The notes beneath the pieces were generated by a model. That model did no database searches and was not told where the DNA came from. It saw nothing but the letters and a program-made list of their open reading frames with translations. Shown here one piece after another: positions 1-6,699 of a DNA stretch of 33,193 nucleotides. Numbering within the stretch: the stretch's first letter is position 1; the number at the start of each line of letters is the position of its first letter. Position numbers and translations under genes: made by a program. This DNA comes from a virus: the IMG/VR virus record IMGVR_UViG_3300007734_000592, positions 1 to 33,193 of that record. The stretch is one strand, 5' to 3'.

Positions 1-170
1 AGGACGGCTGGAAGGACGGCGCGCACGGCTGGGAGGTGGAGAAGAACTTCGGCCCATCTCCGCTCCGGCAGAAGTGGGTACGCATCTACCTGCAATGGGA
101 TGTGGCCGGGAAGGAAAGCAGTCGGCGCGGCGTGCCTCGCATCGCCTGGGATGTACACGATGCGCAATGA
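1..170 (+). CDS. 3' end of an unidentified gene (partial)
   Basis: The frame beginning at base 3 is open from the window edge to TGA at 168-170 and gives about 55 residues of normal protein composition (many W, K, D, E; for example the stretch GWEVEKNFGPSPLRQKW). The other two frames here read as Arg/Gly-rich noise, so this frame is the coding one. The C-terminal piece shows no motif I recognise. It overlaps the start of the next gene by up to 20 bases, which suggests the two are translated from the same message. The N-terminal part lies outside the window, so no function is proposed. Confidence 0.6.
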   Translation, partial: DGWKDGAHGWEVEKNFGPSPLRQKWVRIYLQWDVAGKESSRRGVPRIAWDVHDAQ

Positions 171-492
171 GGCGCGCCTAACGGTAAACGGCAGGCGTTG
201 GAGGCTAAAGCTCGTCCGCGCCAAAGACTTGCCAAAGGACTGGCTTGGAGACTGCGATCACCCACCAGGGCCGCACCCAACAATTCGGGTGCGACAAAAC
301 CTACCGCAACAGCGTTTGGCAAGTGTCATTGCACACGAAGTCCTGCACGCTGCTGTCCCGTCCCTAGACGAGGCCACGGTCCAAGCCGCCAGTGATGCAA
401 TCGGACGGGCAATGTTTCTGCTACAGTTCCGCAGAATCAAACCGTCCAAGGAGGACACATGCCGACGCCAGCAAAGGGCAAGCGATTCGTAA
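151..492 (+). CDS. small HExxH zinc-metallopeptidase-like protein
   Basis: A roughly 110-residue protein with a zincin signature: the segment VIAHEVLHAAVPSLDE holds HEVLH (two His ligands and the catalytic Glu), followed by an acidic residue and an amphipathic helix. This pattern resembles small SprT-like or toxin-type peptidases found in phages, but no further domain is present. An in-frame ATG at 100 exists, but it lies inside the preceding gene and gives a poor N-terminus. ATG 151 or ATG 160 is better; 160 would overlap the previous stop (168-170). There is no strong ribosome binding site, so translation is probably coupled. The 3' end overlaps the next gene by 34 bases. The peptidase call rests on the motif alone; the substrate is unknown. 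Confidence 0.65.
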   Translation: MYTMRNEARLTVNGRRWRLKLVRAKDLPKDWLGDCDHPPGPHPTIRVRQNLPQQRLASVIAHEVLHAAVPSLDEATVQAASDAIGRAMFLLQFRRIKPSKEDTCRRQQRASDS

Positions 493-725
493 AGGTCGTC
501 CGCAACCCGCAAACCGGACGCACCCGCAAGGTGTCCTACGGGCAGGCCGGCAAGGCCAAGGGCGGTGGTGACAGGATCAAGCCAGGAACGGCCAAGGGTG
601 ACGCATACTGCGCTAGGTCATTCGCGCAGATGAAGGCTCACCCGTCGGCGGCAAAGAACCCAAACAGCCCGCTGCGGCTTTCGCGAGCGAAGTGGAAGTG
701 CAGCGGCAAGACGAGCCGGGGCTGA
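459..725 (+). CDS. small basic conserved-type phage protein
   Basis: An 88-residue, Lys/Arg/Gly-rich protein. The visible pattern is NPQTGRTRKVSYGQAGKA, then IKPGTAKGDAYCARS, then NSPLRLSRAKWKCSGKTS. A PGT-K-GD-YCARS block followed by a W-K-C-x-GK block is, from memory, typical of a small protein of unknown function in tailed phages. Two Cys residues sit in the two conserved-looking blocks. The start ATG 459 is well supported by AAGGAGG at 448-454, although it lies inside the end of the upstream gene. It ends at TGA 723-725, which overlaps the next ATG. A nucleic-acid-binding role is only a guess from the charge. Confidence 0.75.
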   Translation: MPTPAKGKRFVKVVRNPQTGRTRKVSYGQAGKAKGGGDRIKPGTAKGDAYCARSFAQMKAHPSAAKNPNSPLRLSRAKWKCSGKTSRG

Positions 726-1264
726 TGGGTAGGCACTTCAATCTGCCATTTCACCTGTACGTCAACGTCGCAAACGAGGCGCTTGGTCCAGCCATGCCCA
801 AGGGCCACACGCGGGCCATCTGGCACGCCGTCTACTGCCGTCCTGGGCAGGGACTTATGGCGCAATGCCTGCTAGAAAGCGGAGCGCATTGGTGCGGAGT
901 CCCGCTACACCTCATCTCAACCACCGAGCAAGTCACCGACCAGATCCACACGACCGAACCGTGGGGCGCTATGGGAAACCACATCGAAACTTTCCATGCC
1001 CACTATCTTGAAGGGATGCCCGTAGTTACACTACATGAGCAGGCAAAGGGTCGGCATACGGGCATCATCATCGACTGGTCTGACGGGTTCAGTAGATACC
1101 CGCAGGAACACAAACCTCTGAATCTCGTGAACTTGGAGTCTGGACAGTTCGCACTGCTGCCTAACAACTACCTGCTCATGTCGGACAAGCATTTCACGCG
1201 AAACGACACAAAGCAGAATCTAAAGTTCTACAAGCGCAACGAAACCGTTTATTGGGAGCAATGA
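725..1264 (+). CDS. hypothetical phage protein, 179 aa
   Basis: I do not recognise a named family. The protein begins MGRHFNLPFHLYVNV and contains several His/Trp/Cys-containing segments (AIWHAVYCRPGQG; GAHWCGVPLH; WGAMGNHIETFHAHY). It is globular, with no signal peptide or membrane segment. The frame is open from an ATG at 692, but ATG 725 overlaps the previous stop as TGATG and avoids a 33-base overlap, so it is preferred. The 3' stop overlaps the next start (ATGA). It is part of the compact run of small genes ahead of the terminase. Confidence 0.7.
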   Translation: MGRHFNLPFHLYVNVANEALGPAMPKGHTRAIWHAVYCRPGQGLMAQCLLESGAHWCGVPLHLISTTEQVTDQIHTTEPWGAMGNHIETFHAHYLEGMPVVTLHEQAKGRHTGIIIDWSDGFSRYPQEHKPLNLVNLESGQFALLPNNYLLMSDKHFTRNDTKQNLKFYKRNETVYWEQ

Positions 1265-1395
1265 TGGCAAAGAAATCAAAGAACAGCCTGGTCGGAAACA
1301 TCAACCGCAGGCGCAAGGCCGGCACCAGCCGACCAAAGTCCAAGTCAACCGTAACCAAGGCCGCCTATGCACAACTCCGAAAGGGATGGAAGTAA
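1261..1395 (+). CDS. very small Lys/Arg-rich protein, 44 aa
   Basis: The ORF reads MMAKKSKNSLVGNINRRRKA, then GTSRPKSKSTVTKAAYAQL and a GWK end, closing at TAA 1393-1395. About a third of residues are basic. The pattern MAKKSKNSLVGNI...KKAGTSRPKSKSTV resembles small proteins found upstream of terminases in other phages, as far as I recall. The start ATG 1261 (or 1264) overlaps the preceding stop as ATGA. The end overlaps the next ATG, as in a translationally coupled chain. Function is unknown; nucleic acid binding is plausible from charge alone. Confidence 0.7.
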   Translation: MMAKKSKNSLVGNINRRRKAGTSRPKSKSTVTKAAYAQLRKGWK

Positions 1396-1520
1396 TGCCA
1401 TTCAAGTCCAAGGCACAGCAGAAGTTCATGTACGCGAAGCACCCAAAGATCGCGGCACGCTGGGCCAAGAAAACCAAGAGCTTCAAGAGCCTGCCCGCAC
1501 GCGCAAAGAAGCGAAAGTAA
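1395..1520 (+). CDS. very small basic protein (MPFKSKAQQ family), 41 aa
   Basis: Starts at ATG 1395, overlapping the TAA of the previous gene, and ends at TAA 1518-1520. The N-terminus MPFKSKAQQKFMYAKHPKIA followed by ARWAKKT matches a very common pattern of small phage and bacterial proteins (FKSKAQQRFM-type) of unknown function. The last sense codons before the stop are CGA AAG. This hexamer is a known -1 frameshift site, and the -1 frame continues directly into the helix-turn-helix ORF described next. The 41-residue product may therefore be only one of two products. Confidence 0.75.
   Translation: MPFKSKAQQKFMYAKHPKIAARWAKKTKSFKSLPARAKKRK
1512..1520 (+). other. candidate -1 ribosomal frameshift site (CGA AAG TAA)
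   Basis: In the frame of the 41-residue gene the last codons are CGA AAG TAA. Lys-tRNA paired to AAG (1515-1517) can re-pair with AAA (1514-1516), moving the ribosome into the frame of the HTH ORF. CGA AAG is the hexamer reported for frameshifting in IS1222. A short hairpin (CGCT/AGCG with loop AAACG) lies just downstream. I see no clear upstream Shine-Dalgarno stimulator. A one-base deletion in the A run of the assembly would give the same picture. Confidence 0.35.
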
Positions 1521-1756
1521 TCGCGCTAAACGAGCGAGGCTTCCGCATTGGCGCAACCCATCACAATGCCACGATCCCGGAAGAAACCATCCAGCGACTC
1601 CGATACCTTCACGAGGAAGAAGGAATTGGCTACCGACGCCTCTCCAGAATGTTCAACATCAGGCGCGATACGGTTGTCAAGATCTGCCGATACGAGCGAC
1701 GAGGGCAAGTCCCTCACGCTTGGAAGCGGGTCAAAGAGACCGGGAAGGCCACCTGA
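1517..1756 (+). CDS. helix-turn-helix ORF lacking its own standard start codon
   Basis: The frame gives about 78 residues: NERGFRIGATHHNATIPEET, then IQRLRYLHEEEGIGYRRLSR and MFNIRRDTVVKICRYERRG. The segment GIGYRRLSRMFNIRRDTVVKI is a plausible helix-turn-helix. Stand-alone proteins of this pattern (RIGE-H-x-AKLT...) occur next to phage terminases. There is no ATG, GTG or TTG between the stop of the 41-residue gene and the conserved region; the only upstream ATG in frame (1367) would need a wholly overlapping N-terminus. Possible origins are a -1 frameshift fusion to the upstream gene, ATC/ATT initiation (1520 or 1547; GAGG at 1534-1537 precedes 1547), or a sequence error. Its 3' half overlaps the terminase small subunit ORF in another frame. 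Confidence 0.55.
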   Translation, partial: VIALNERGFRIGATHHNATIPEETIQRLRYLHEEEGIGYRRLSRMFNIRRDTVVKICRYERRGQVPHAWKRVKETGKAT

Positions 1757-2129
1757 ACCAGTACCGCAGGACAAGGCAGAAAGCCTTATGCGATGGCTTG
1801 CGGATGGAAAGCCTTTGCGTGAATGGTGCAGGCAGGATGGAAACCCAGAATGGAGAACGGTTTACCATTGGATGGACAAGGATCAAGAATTTACGGCACG
1901 CATCGCACGCGCACGCGAGGACGGCTACGACGTGATTGCCGACGAGTGCCAGCGTCTTGCCGACCTTGAGCCAATGGATCAGGTGCAGGTCCAGTGGAGA
2001 CGGCTACAGATTGAGACACGCCTGAAGCTGCTTGCCAAGTGGAATCCGAAGAAATACGGAGACAGGGCGCAGTTGGACCACGGGGGCGGAATCGTTTTGA
2101 ATGTCGTGACCAATGTCCCACGCGACTAA
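1548..2129 (+). CDS. terS: terminase small subunit (start uncertain)
   Basis: The C-terminal 130 residues match phage small terminases: KRPGRPPEPVPQDK, then SLMRWLADGKPLREWCRQDG, a W-T-V-Y-H-W helix, an ARIARAREDGYDVIADEC helix, and QIETRLKLLAKWNPKKYGDR near the end. Small terminases recognise the packaging site and load the large subunit. The start is unclear. TTG 1548 has GAGG eight bases upstream, ATG 1566 has no ribosome site, and TTG 1626 has GAGG about nine bases upstream. The first 55 or so residues are Ser/Thr-rich and lie antiphase over the HTH ORF, so they may not be real. The 3' end overlaps the large terminase by 17 bases. Confidence 0.85.
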   Translation: MAQPITMPRSRKKPSSDSDTFTRKKELATDASPECSTSGAIRLSRSADTSDEGKSLTLGSGSKRPGRPPEPVPQDKAESLMRWLADGKPLREWCRQDGNPEWRTVYHWMDKDQEFTARIARAREDGYDVIADECQRLADLEPMDQVQVQWRRLQIETRLKLLAKWNPKKYGDRAQLDHGGGIVLNVVTNVPRD

Positions 2130-3447
2130 ACTCAACGTCGAGTTTCCATACGCGCCCAGGCCGTGGCAAAAGGATTGCCATAGGACCAAAGCCAGGTTCA
2201 AGGTGCTGGCCCTGCACCGACGCGCCGGAAAGACTGAACTAGCACTGATGGAACTGTTGGATCACGCAGTCAAGTGCAGGCTTGACCTCGGGTTCTATGT
2301 TTACCTGGCTCCGTTCCTAAAGCAGGCCAAGGCAATCGCTTGGGCTAGGTTGAAGCAGAAGTTAGATCCGTTCATGCGGGCAGGTGCAATTGATGTGAAC
2401 GAGGCCGACTTGGCCGTGACGTTCAAGCACAACAAAGCCACGATCCGCCTGTTTGGCGGCGACAACCCGGACGCCTTGCGCGGTGTGCGCCTCGACGGCG
2501 TTGTGATTGACGAGGTTGCCAACATCAGGCCAGAGGTTTGGAACGACATCATCCAGCCGGCGTTGTCAGACCGTAAGGGCTGGGCGCTGTTTATAGGCAC
2601 GCCTGCTGGGATTAACCTGTTCAGCGAGTTGTTCTACCGGGCCAGCAGCCTGCCAGACTGGTACGCCACCCGCTACACGGTACATGACACAGACGCGCTG
2701 GACCCGGTGGAGGTGGAGCGCCTTGAGCGAGATATGCCAGAAACGGCGTTCGCACGCGAGTATTTGTGTGACTTCAGCGCGGCAGGCAGCGACCAGCTCA
2801 TTAGCATGTCGGATGTCGAGGCGGCTTCCAAACTGGTGTACCAAGACGGTGACGTGATCGAAGCGCCGCTGGTCGTGGGCGTCGATCCTGCCCGGTTCGG
2901 AGATGACCGTAGCGTGATCGTGCTGCGCCAGGGCTTACGCATGGAGAAGCCCATGATCCATCACGGCGTTGACAACATGCAACTGGCCGGCCTGGTGGCA
3001 CAGGTCATTGATGACCGCGACCCGGACGCCGTGTTCATCGACGTTGGAGGCGGTGCTGGCGTCATCGACCGCCTGCGCCAGTTGGATTACTACATCGTGG
3101 AAGTGCCGTTCGGCGGCAAGGCCAACCAGTCCAACCTGTTCGTAAACCGCCGTGCCGAGATGTGGTGGCAGGTCAAGGAATGGCTTGGCAACGGCGGCAG
3201 CATCCCAAATGACACGGCATTGAAGGCTGAACTGTCCACGCCGACGTACTGGTTTGATGCCATTGGTAAGCGATGCCTTGAGTCCAAGGACGAAATCAAG
3301 AAACGGTTGCAGGGCGGCGGAAGCCCAGACATCGCCGACGCGCTTGCCCTAACGTTCGCGTATCCGGTGGCAAAGCAATTGCCGAGAGAGGTGCGGGAGA
3401 AGATCGACACCAAACCGAAGGATCACGACCCGTACGAGGACATGTGA
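2113..3447 (+). CDS. terL: terminase large subunit
   Basis: A 444-residue ATPase-nuclease that pumps DNA into the prohead and cuts it. ATPase part: the Walker A-type loop HRRAGKT at 35-41, Walker B VVIDE at 130-134 (D133, E134), and the coupling segment GTPAG at 162-166. Nuclease part (RNase H fold): VVGVDPARFGDD with D258, VFIDVGG with D310, and SPDIADAL with D406/D409 as likely metal ligands. Length and motif order fit intact terminases. The start ATG 2113 lies inside the end of the small subunit gene, as expected for coupled translation. It is followed directly by a 10-base motif found behind two other stop codons in this window. Confidence 0.95.
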   Translation: MSHATKLNVEFPYAPRPWQKDCHRTKARFKVLALHRRAGKTELALMELLDHAVKCRLDLGFYVYLAPFLKQAKAIAWARLKQKLDPFMRAGAIDVNEADLAVTFKHNKATIRLFGGDNPDALRGVRLDGVVIDEVANIRPEVWNDIIQPALSDRKGWALFIGTPAGINLFSELFYRASSLPDWYATRYTVHDTDALDPVEVERLERDMPETAFAREYLCDFSAAGSDQLISMSDVEAASKLVYQDGDVIEAPLVVGVDPARFGDDRSVIVLRQGLRMEKPMIHHGVDNMQLAGLVAQVIDDRDPDAVFIDVGGGAGVIDRLRQLDYYIVEVPFGGKANQSNLFVNRRAEMWWQVKEWLGNGGSIPNDTALKAELSTPTYWFDAIGKRCLESKDEIKKRLQGGGSPDIADALALTFAYPVAKQLPREVREKIDTKPKDHDPYEDM

Positions 3448-3457
3448 GGTGCCCGTA
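3448..3457 (+). repeat. intergenic motif GGTGCCCGTA, copy 1
   Basis: GGTGCCCGTA follows immediately after the TGA of the large terminase gene. The same ten bases lie one base behind the stop codons ending at 6311 and 23219. Here the sequence continues so that GTGCC can pair with GGCAC across six bases (3450-3465). The remaining gap to the next start (to 3480) contains GCGGAGAAATATAG. Possible roles are a promoter element, RNA processing site or terminator-like signal; none is shown by the sequence. Confidence 0.5.
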
Positions 3458-3480
3458 ACGGCACGCGGAGAAATATAGTC

Positions 3481-3939
3481 ATGGCGACAATCAGGCGTGC
3501 AACGAGTGCTGATATTGAACCGATTGTGGAAATGTGCAATCGGTTTCTGCAATACACGGAATACAGATCAGTCATCAACCCAGCAGACGGTGAGATCCAC
3601 AACGCCATGAATTTCATCCTTGAAAACGGTGCGATTTTCGTAGCCGATCAAGCTGGAGTTGTGGTTGGATTCATTGCTTGCTTCATCAGCAGTGCATGGT
3701 TTTCGGCATCCACGAAGATTGCGATGGAGATGGCCTGGTGGATGAATGAAGATCATCGCGGAGGAACGGCCGCAATTCGTTTGGTCCGGGCCTATGAAGA
3801 CTGGGCCACAAACGAAGGCGCAACATTCATCTGCATGTCGGATCTTGTGGTAAACGGAGAAACTCCAATCGCAAGGATCCTCCCAAGAATGGGATATACG
3901 ATGACAGAACGAACTCACATGAAAGGAACGCAACGATGA
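3481..3939 (+). CDS. GNAT-type N-acetyltransferase
   Basis: A 152-residue protein with a GNAT layout: TIRRATSADIEPIVEMC forms the first strand and helix; GAIFVADQAGVVVGFIACF is the paired strands; EMAWWMNEDHRGGTAAIRLV is motif A, with R-G-G-T-A as the acetyl-CoA pyrophosphate loop; LPRMGYTMTERTHMK is the C-terminal strand. It would transfer an acetyl group from acetyl-CoA to an unknown amine. Its place between terminase and portal suggests a late, virion-associated or packaging-associated role; similar placement occurs in related podophages as far as I recall. GGAG lies about eleven bases before ATG 3481. The 3' end overlaps the next start (ATGA). Confidence 0.8.
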   Translation: MATIRRATSADIEPIVEMCNRFLQYTEYRSVINPADGEIHNAMNFILENGAIFVADQAGVVVGFIACFISSAWFSASTKIAMEMAWWMNEDHRGGTAAIRLVRAYEDWATNEGATFICMSDLVVNGETPIARILPRMGYTMTERTHMKGTQR

Positions 3940-4301
3940 TTACGCTTGCATTCGTCGGTTCTACTATCGCTGCCATCGCTCTTGGTGTTGCTGCGGCGGC
4001 CGCTGCGGCTGGCACCGGATACACAATCTATGCCGGCGAGCAGGGCAAGAAGGCGCAGAAGGATGCCATGAATCGGCAGAGCGCCATGCAGGCTCAAGCT
4101 ACCCAGCAGGCGCAGCAACAGGCAACGGCATCGCAGGCTGCTATGCGGCGCAGCCAGCAGCAGGCTCCTGACGTTGCGAGCATCATGGCTGCGGCGCAGG
4201 AAAGCGGTGCTGGTGGAACATCTGGCACCATGCTCACCGGGCCTGCTGGCATTGATCCGTCGCAGTTGACCCTTGGCCGAAACACGCTTCTCGGAGGCTG
4301 A
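3936..4301 (+). CDS. Ala/Gln-rich small phage protein with N-terminal hydrophobic helix
   Basis: 121 residues. Residues about 3-30 form a very Ala-rich hydrophobic segment (LAFVGSTIAAIALGVAAAAA), then a charged and Gln-rich helix (KKAQKDAMNRQSAMQAQAT and onward), then a C-terminal tail with GTMLTGPAGIDPSQLTLGRN and TLLGG. The tail pattern (TSGTMLTGP-G...LGR-TLLG) is familiar from small proteins beside podophage portals, function unknown. The N-terminal segment could insert in a membrane, which would fit a minor virion or ejection component. It overlaps the GNAT stop by 4 bases and is followed two bases later by the portal start. Confidence 0.75.
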   Translation: MITLAFVGSTIAAIALGVAAAAAAAGTGYTIYAGEQGKKAQKDAMNRQSAMQAQATQQAQQQATASQAAMRRSQQQAPDVASIMAAAQESGAGGTSGTMLTGPAGIDPSQLTLGRNTLLGG

Positions 4302-4303
4302 AC

Positions 4304-6022
4304 TTGAGCGAATACACCGGCGACAACAGGTCGTATAAGAACGCGCCGGAGCGCGACAGGCTGTTCACGCGCTGGGGTCAACTCAAGTCCGAGCGGGCAT
4401 CGTGGTTCGCGCATTGGCAGGAAATCACCTCCTATCTGCTGCCGCGAAACGGGCGCTACTTCCGCCAGGACCGGGATCGCGGATGGCGTCGGCACAACAA
4501 CATCTACGACAACACCGGAACCCGTGCGCTGCGGACGCTCGGTGCAGGCATGATGGCGGGCGCGACCTCGCCGGCTCGGCAGTGGTTCAGGCTCGCAACG
4601 CCAGATCCAGAGTTGAACTCGTACCAGCCAGTCAAGATGTGGCTGGATGACGTGACCAAGCGCATGCAGTTGGTGTTCCAGAAGTCAAACACATACCGCA
4701 GCCTGCACATGATGTACGAGGAGCTTGGGGCGTTCGGAACCGCCGCCAGCATCGTGCTGCCAGACTTCAACAACGTCATCCACCACTACCCGCTGACGTG
4801 CGGCGAATACTGCATCTCAACCGACGCGCAGGGCCGCGTTTGCACGCTCTATCGAGAGTTTGAGATGACTGTCAGCCAGATGGTCAAGGAGTTCGGCTAC
4901 GACAACTGCTCAACTGGCGTGCAGAACATGTACGACACGGGCACACTTGACACGTGGGTTCCAGTGATTCACGCGATTGAGCCGCGCATGGATCGCGACA
5001 TGACCAAGCGCGACAGCAAGAACATGCCGTTTGGATCGTGGTACTTTGAGGTCGGAGGCGAAGATGGCGTGTTCCTGCGCGAGAGCGGATTCACGTATTT
5101 CCCTGCGCTTGTGCCGCGCTGGGCCACTGCCGGCGGAGACATCTACGGCAACAGTCCTGGCATGGAGGCGCTCGGAGACGTGAAGCAGCTCCAGCATGAG
5201 CAACTTCGCAAGGCGCAGGCCATCGACTACCAGACCAAGCCTCCGCTTCAGGTTCCGACGAGCATGAAGAACCGGGACGTGGAAACGCTGCCAGGTGGCA
5301 TCTCGTTCGTGGACGGTGCCAGCATGGGCATCAAGACCGCGTTTGAGGTGAACCTCAACCTGAACTACCTGCTTCAGGACATTCAGGACGTTCGCGAGCG
5401 AGTGCGCGGATCGTTCTACGCCGACCTTTTCCTCATGCTCGCAAGCGCACCCTACACCCGCATGACAGCAACCGAGGTAGCAGAGCGACACGAGGAGAAG
5501 CTTCTGATGCTCGGGCCTGTGCTGGAACGCCTTCACAACGAACTGCTGGACCCGCTTGTGGAAATCACGTTCACCCGCATGATCCAGTCTGGCGCGGTTC
5601 CGCCGCCGCCGGCGGAATTGCAGGGAATGGACCTGAATGTGGAGTTCGTGTCCATGCTGGCCCAGGCGCAGCGTGCCATTGGAACCAACGCCGTGGATCG
5701 GTTCGTTGGCAACCTTGGCGCAATTGCACAGATGAAGCCTGACATCCTCGACAAGTTCGACAGCGACCAGTGGGCCGACATCTACGCGGACATGCTCGGC
5801 GTAGATCCGTCGCTCATCATCGCAGACAAGCAGGTTGCAATGGTGCGCGGTGCCCGCAACCAAGCAATGGCTGCCAAGGAGCAAATGGCGGTTATGAATC
5901 AGCAGTCGCAGACGGCCAAAAACTTGGCGCAGTCGCCGACCGGGCCAGGCCAGCAGAACGGCCTGACTGATGTGATGAACATGTTCTCTGGGTACGGTTC
6001 ACCATCTCCATTGGAGCTTTGA
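4304..6022 (+). CDS. portal protein (T7-like head-tail connector)
   Basis: 572 residues, close to the usual podophage connector length (about 530-580). The N-terminal half matches the head-tail connector family: W-x-LKSERASWFAHWQEITSY, LLPRNGRYF, NNIYDNTGTRALRTLGAGMM, GATSPARQWFRL. A mid-section YGNSPGMEALGDVKQLQHEQ and the conserved T-A-T-EVAERHEEKLLMLGPVLERL helix are also present. Twelve copies form the ring at one capsid vertex through which DNA enters and leaves. The start is TTG 4304, supported by GGAGG about seven bases upstream. The Gln/Asn-rich C-terminus is typical of these proteins. Confidence 0.95.
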   Translation: MSEYTGDNRSYKNAPERDRLFTRWGQLKSERASWFAHWQEITSYLLPRNGRYFRQDRDRGWRRHNNIYDNTGTRALRTLGAGMMAGATSPARQWFRLATPDPELNSYQPVKMWLDDVTKRMQLVFQKSNTYRSLHMMYEELGAFGTAASIVLPDFNNVIHHYPLTCGEYCISTDAQGRVCTLYREFEMTVSQMVKEFGYDNCSTGVQNMYDTGTLDTWVPVIHAIEPRMDRDMTKRDSKNMPFGSWYFEVGGEDGVFLRESGFTYFPALVPRWATAGGDIYGNSPGMEALGDVKQLQHEQLRKAQAIDYQTKPPLQVPTSMKNRDVETLPGGISFVDGASMGIKTAFEVNLNLNYLLQDIQDVRERVRGSFYADLFLMLASAPYTRMTATEVAERHEEKLLMLGPVLERLHNELLDPLVEITFTRMIQSGAVPPPPAELQGMDLNVEFVSMLAQAQRAIGTNAVDRFVGNLGAIAQMKPDILDKFDSDQWADIYADMLGVDPSLIIADKQVAMVRGARNQAMAAKEQMAVMNQQSQTAKNLAQSPTGPGQQNGLTDVMNMFSGYGSPSPLEL

Positions 6023-6023
6023 A

Positions 6024-6311
6024 ATGGCAATGATCAGCATGAAACTTGAGAAGAACGGCGAATCCGAAGAACTGTATCCAGAGGATCTCGTCATTGAACT
6101 TGGCATTGAGCAACTCAAGAAACTGGGCTTGACGGCAGGAATGCGACTTGGGTCAACCGTTACGATCACTGCACGCGCTTATGTGGCCGAAACCAGTACG
6201 ACAATGGTTGAGGGCGGCATGGAGCCAAGCATTGAATTGCAGATCACAGATCTTGAGATTGGCCAGGCCGGAAGAATGGATGCTGCGGCAACCATGCTCT
6301 ACGGCGGATGA
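6024..6311 (+). CDS. capsid staple / decoration-like protein
   Basis: 95 residues. The pattern LYPEDLVIELGIEQLKKLGL, then GMRLGSTVTITARAYVAETS and SIELQITDLEIG resembles a family described as capsid staple or minor capsid-binding proteins in tailed phages (LGL...G..V.ITA-A.V...., then .LQITDL.LG). The fold should be all-beta. It sits between portal and scaffold, consistent with a head role. GGAG lies about eight bases before ATG 6024. The assignment is by remembered pattern, so a generic head protein is the fallback. It is followed one base after its stop by the GGTGCCCGTA motif. Confidence 0.65.
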   Translation: MAMISMKLEKNGESEELYPEDLVIELGIEQLKKLGLTAGMRLGSTVTITARAYVAETSTTMVEGGMEPSIELQITDLEIGQAGRMDAAATMLYGG

Positions 6312-6312
6312 C

Positions 6313-6322
6313 GGTGCCCGTA
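6313..6322 (+). repeat. intergenic motif GGTGCCCGTA, copy 2
   Basis: Same ten bases as behind the large terminase, here one base after the TGA at 6309-6311. Downstream come ATCAATA (also present after copy 3) and a small perfect hairpin, AACTC-CATA-GAGTT, just ahead of the GTG start at 6352. The whole 40-base gap between genes is occupied by these elements. Confidence 0.5.
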
Positions 6323-6351
6323 GGAAATCAATAACTCCATAGAGTTCCGCC

Positions 6352-6699
6352 GTGAGCAACTATGACCCGCTTGACCTTCGCGGTCAGGATCGCAGCAAAG
6401 CCGAGCGCGAACTGCGAGACAGACTGGCGAGGGAGAATGAAGAGGCGGACATCAAATGGCTCATGGGCAACAAGCGTGGCCGCCGAGTTCTGTGGCGGCT
6501 ACTGGATCAGGCAGGCGTGTTCCGTTCGTCATTCAATACCAACGCGATGGCAATGTCCTTCGCAGAGGGAAATAGGAACTACGGACTTCGCATGCTAGCC
6601 ATGATCCATTCGCAGTGCCCGGAACTGTATCCAACCATGATGAAGGAGAATGCATCGCATGAGCGAAACAACGATGATGGAAGCCGCAACACCCAATAA
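6352..6699 (+). CDS. Bbp19-family phage protein
   Basis: 115 residues from GTG 6352. Core pattern: ADIKWLMGNKRGRRVLWRLL, DQAGVFRSSFNTNAMAMSFA, EGNRNYGLRMLAMI, CPELYPTMMKEN. This corresponds closely to the Bbp19 family named after Bordetella phage BPP-1, a small helical protein of the head module with no assigned biochemical role. It lies directly upstream of the scaffold gene, as in related phages. The ribosome site is weak (AGAG). Its 3' end overlaps the scaffold gene by 41 bases. Confidence 0.8.
   Translation: MSNYDPLDLRGQDRSKAERELRDRLARENEEADIKWLMGNKRGRRVLWRLLDQAGVFRSSFNTNAMAMSFAEGNRNYGLRMLAMIHSQCPELYPTMMKENASHERNNDDGSRNTQ

Noticed and set aside
4910-5884. Long antisense open frame of 324 codons
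   Set aside because: It lies wholly opposite the portal gene, is His/Arg/Val-rich in the way of a complementary-strand shadow, and has no motif.
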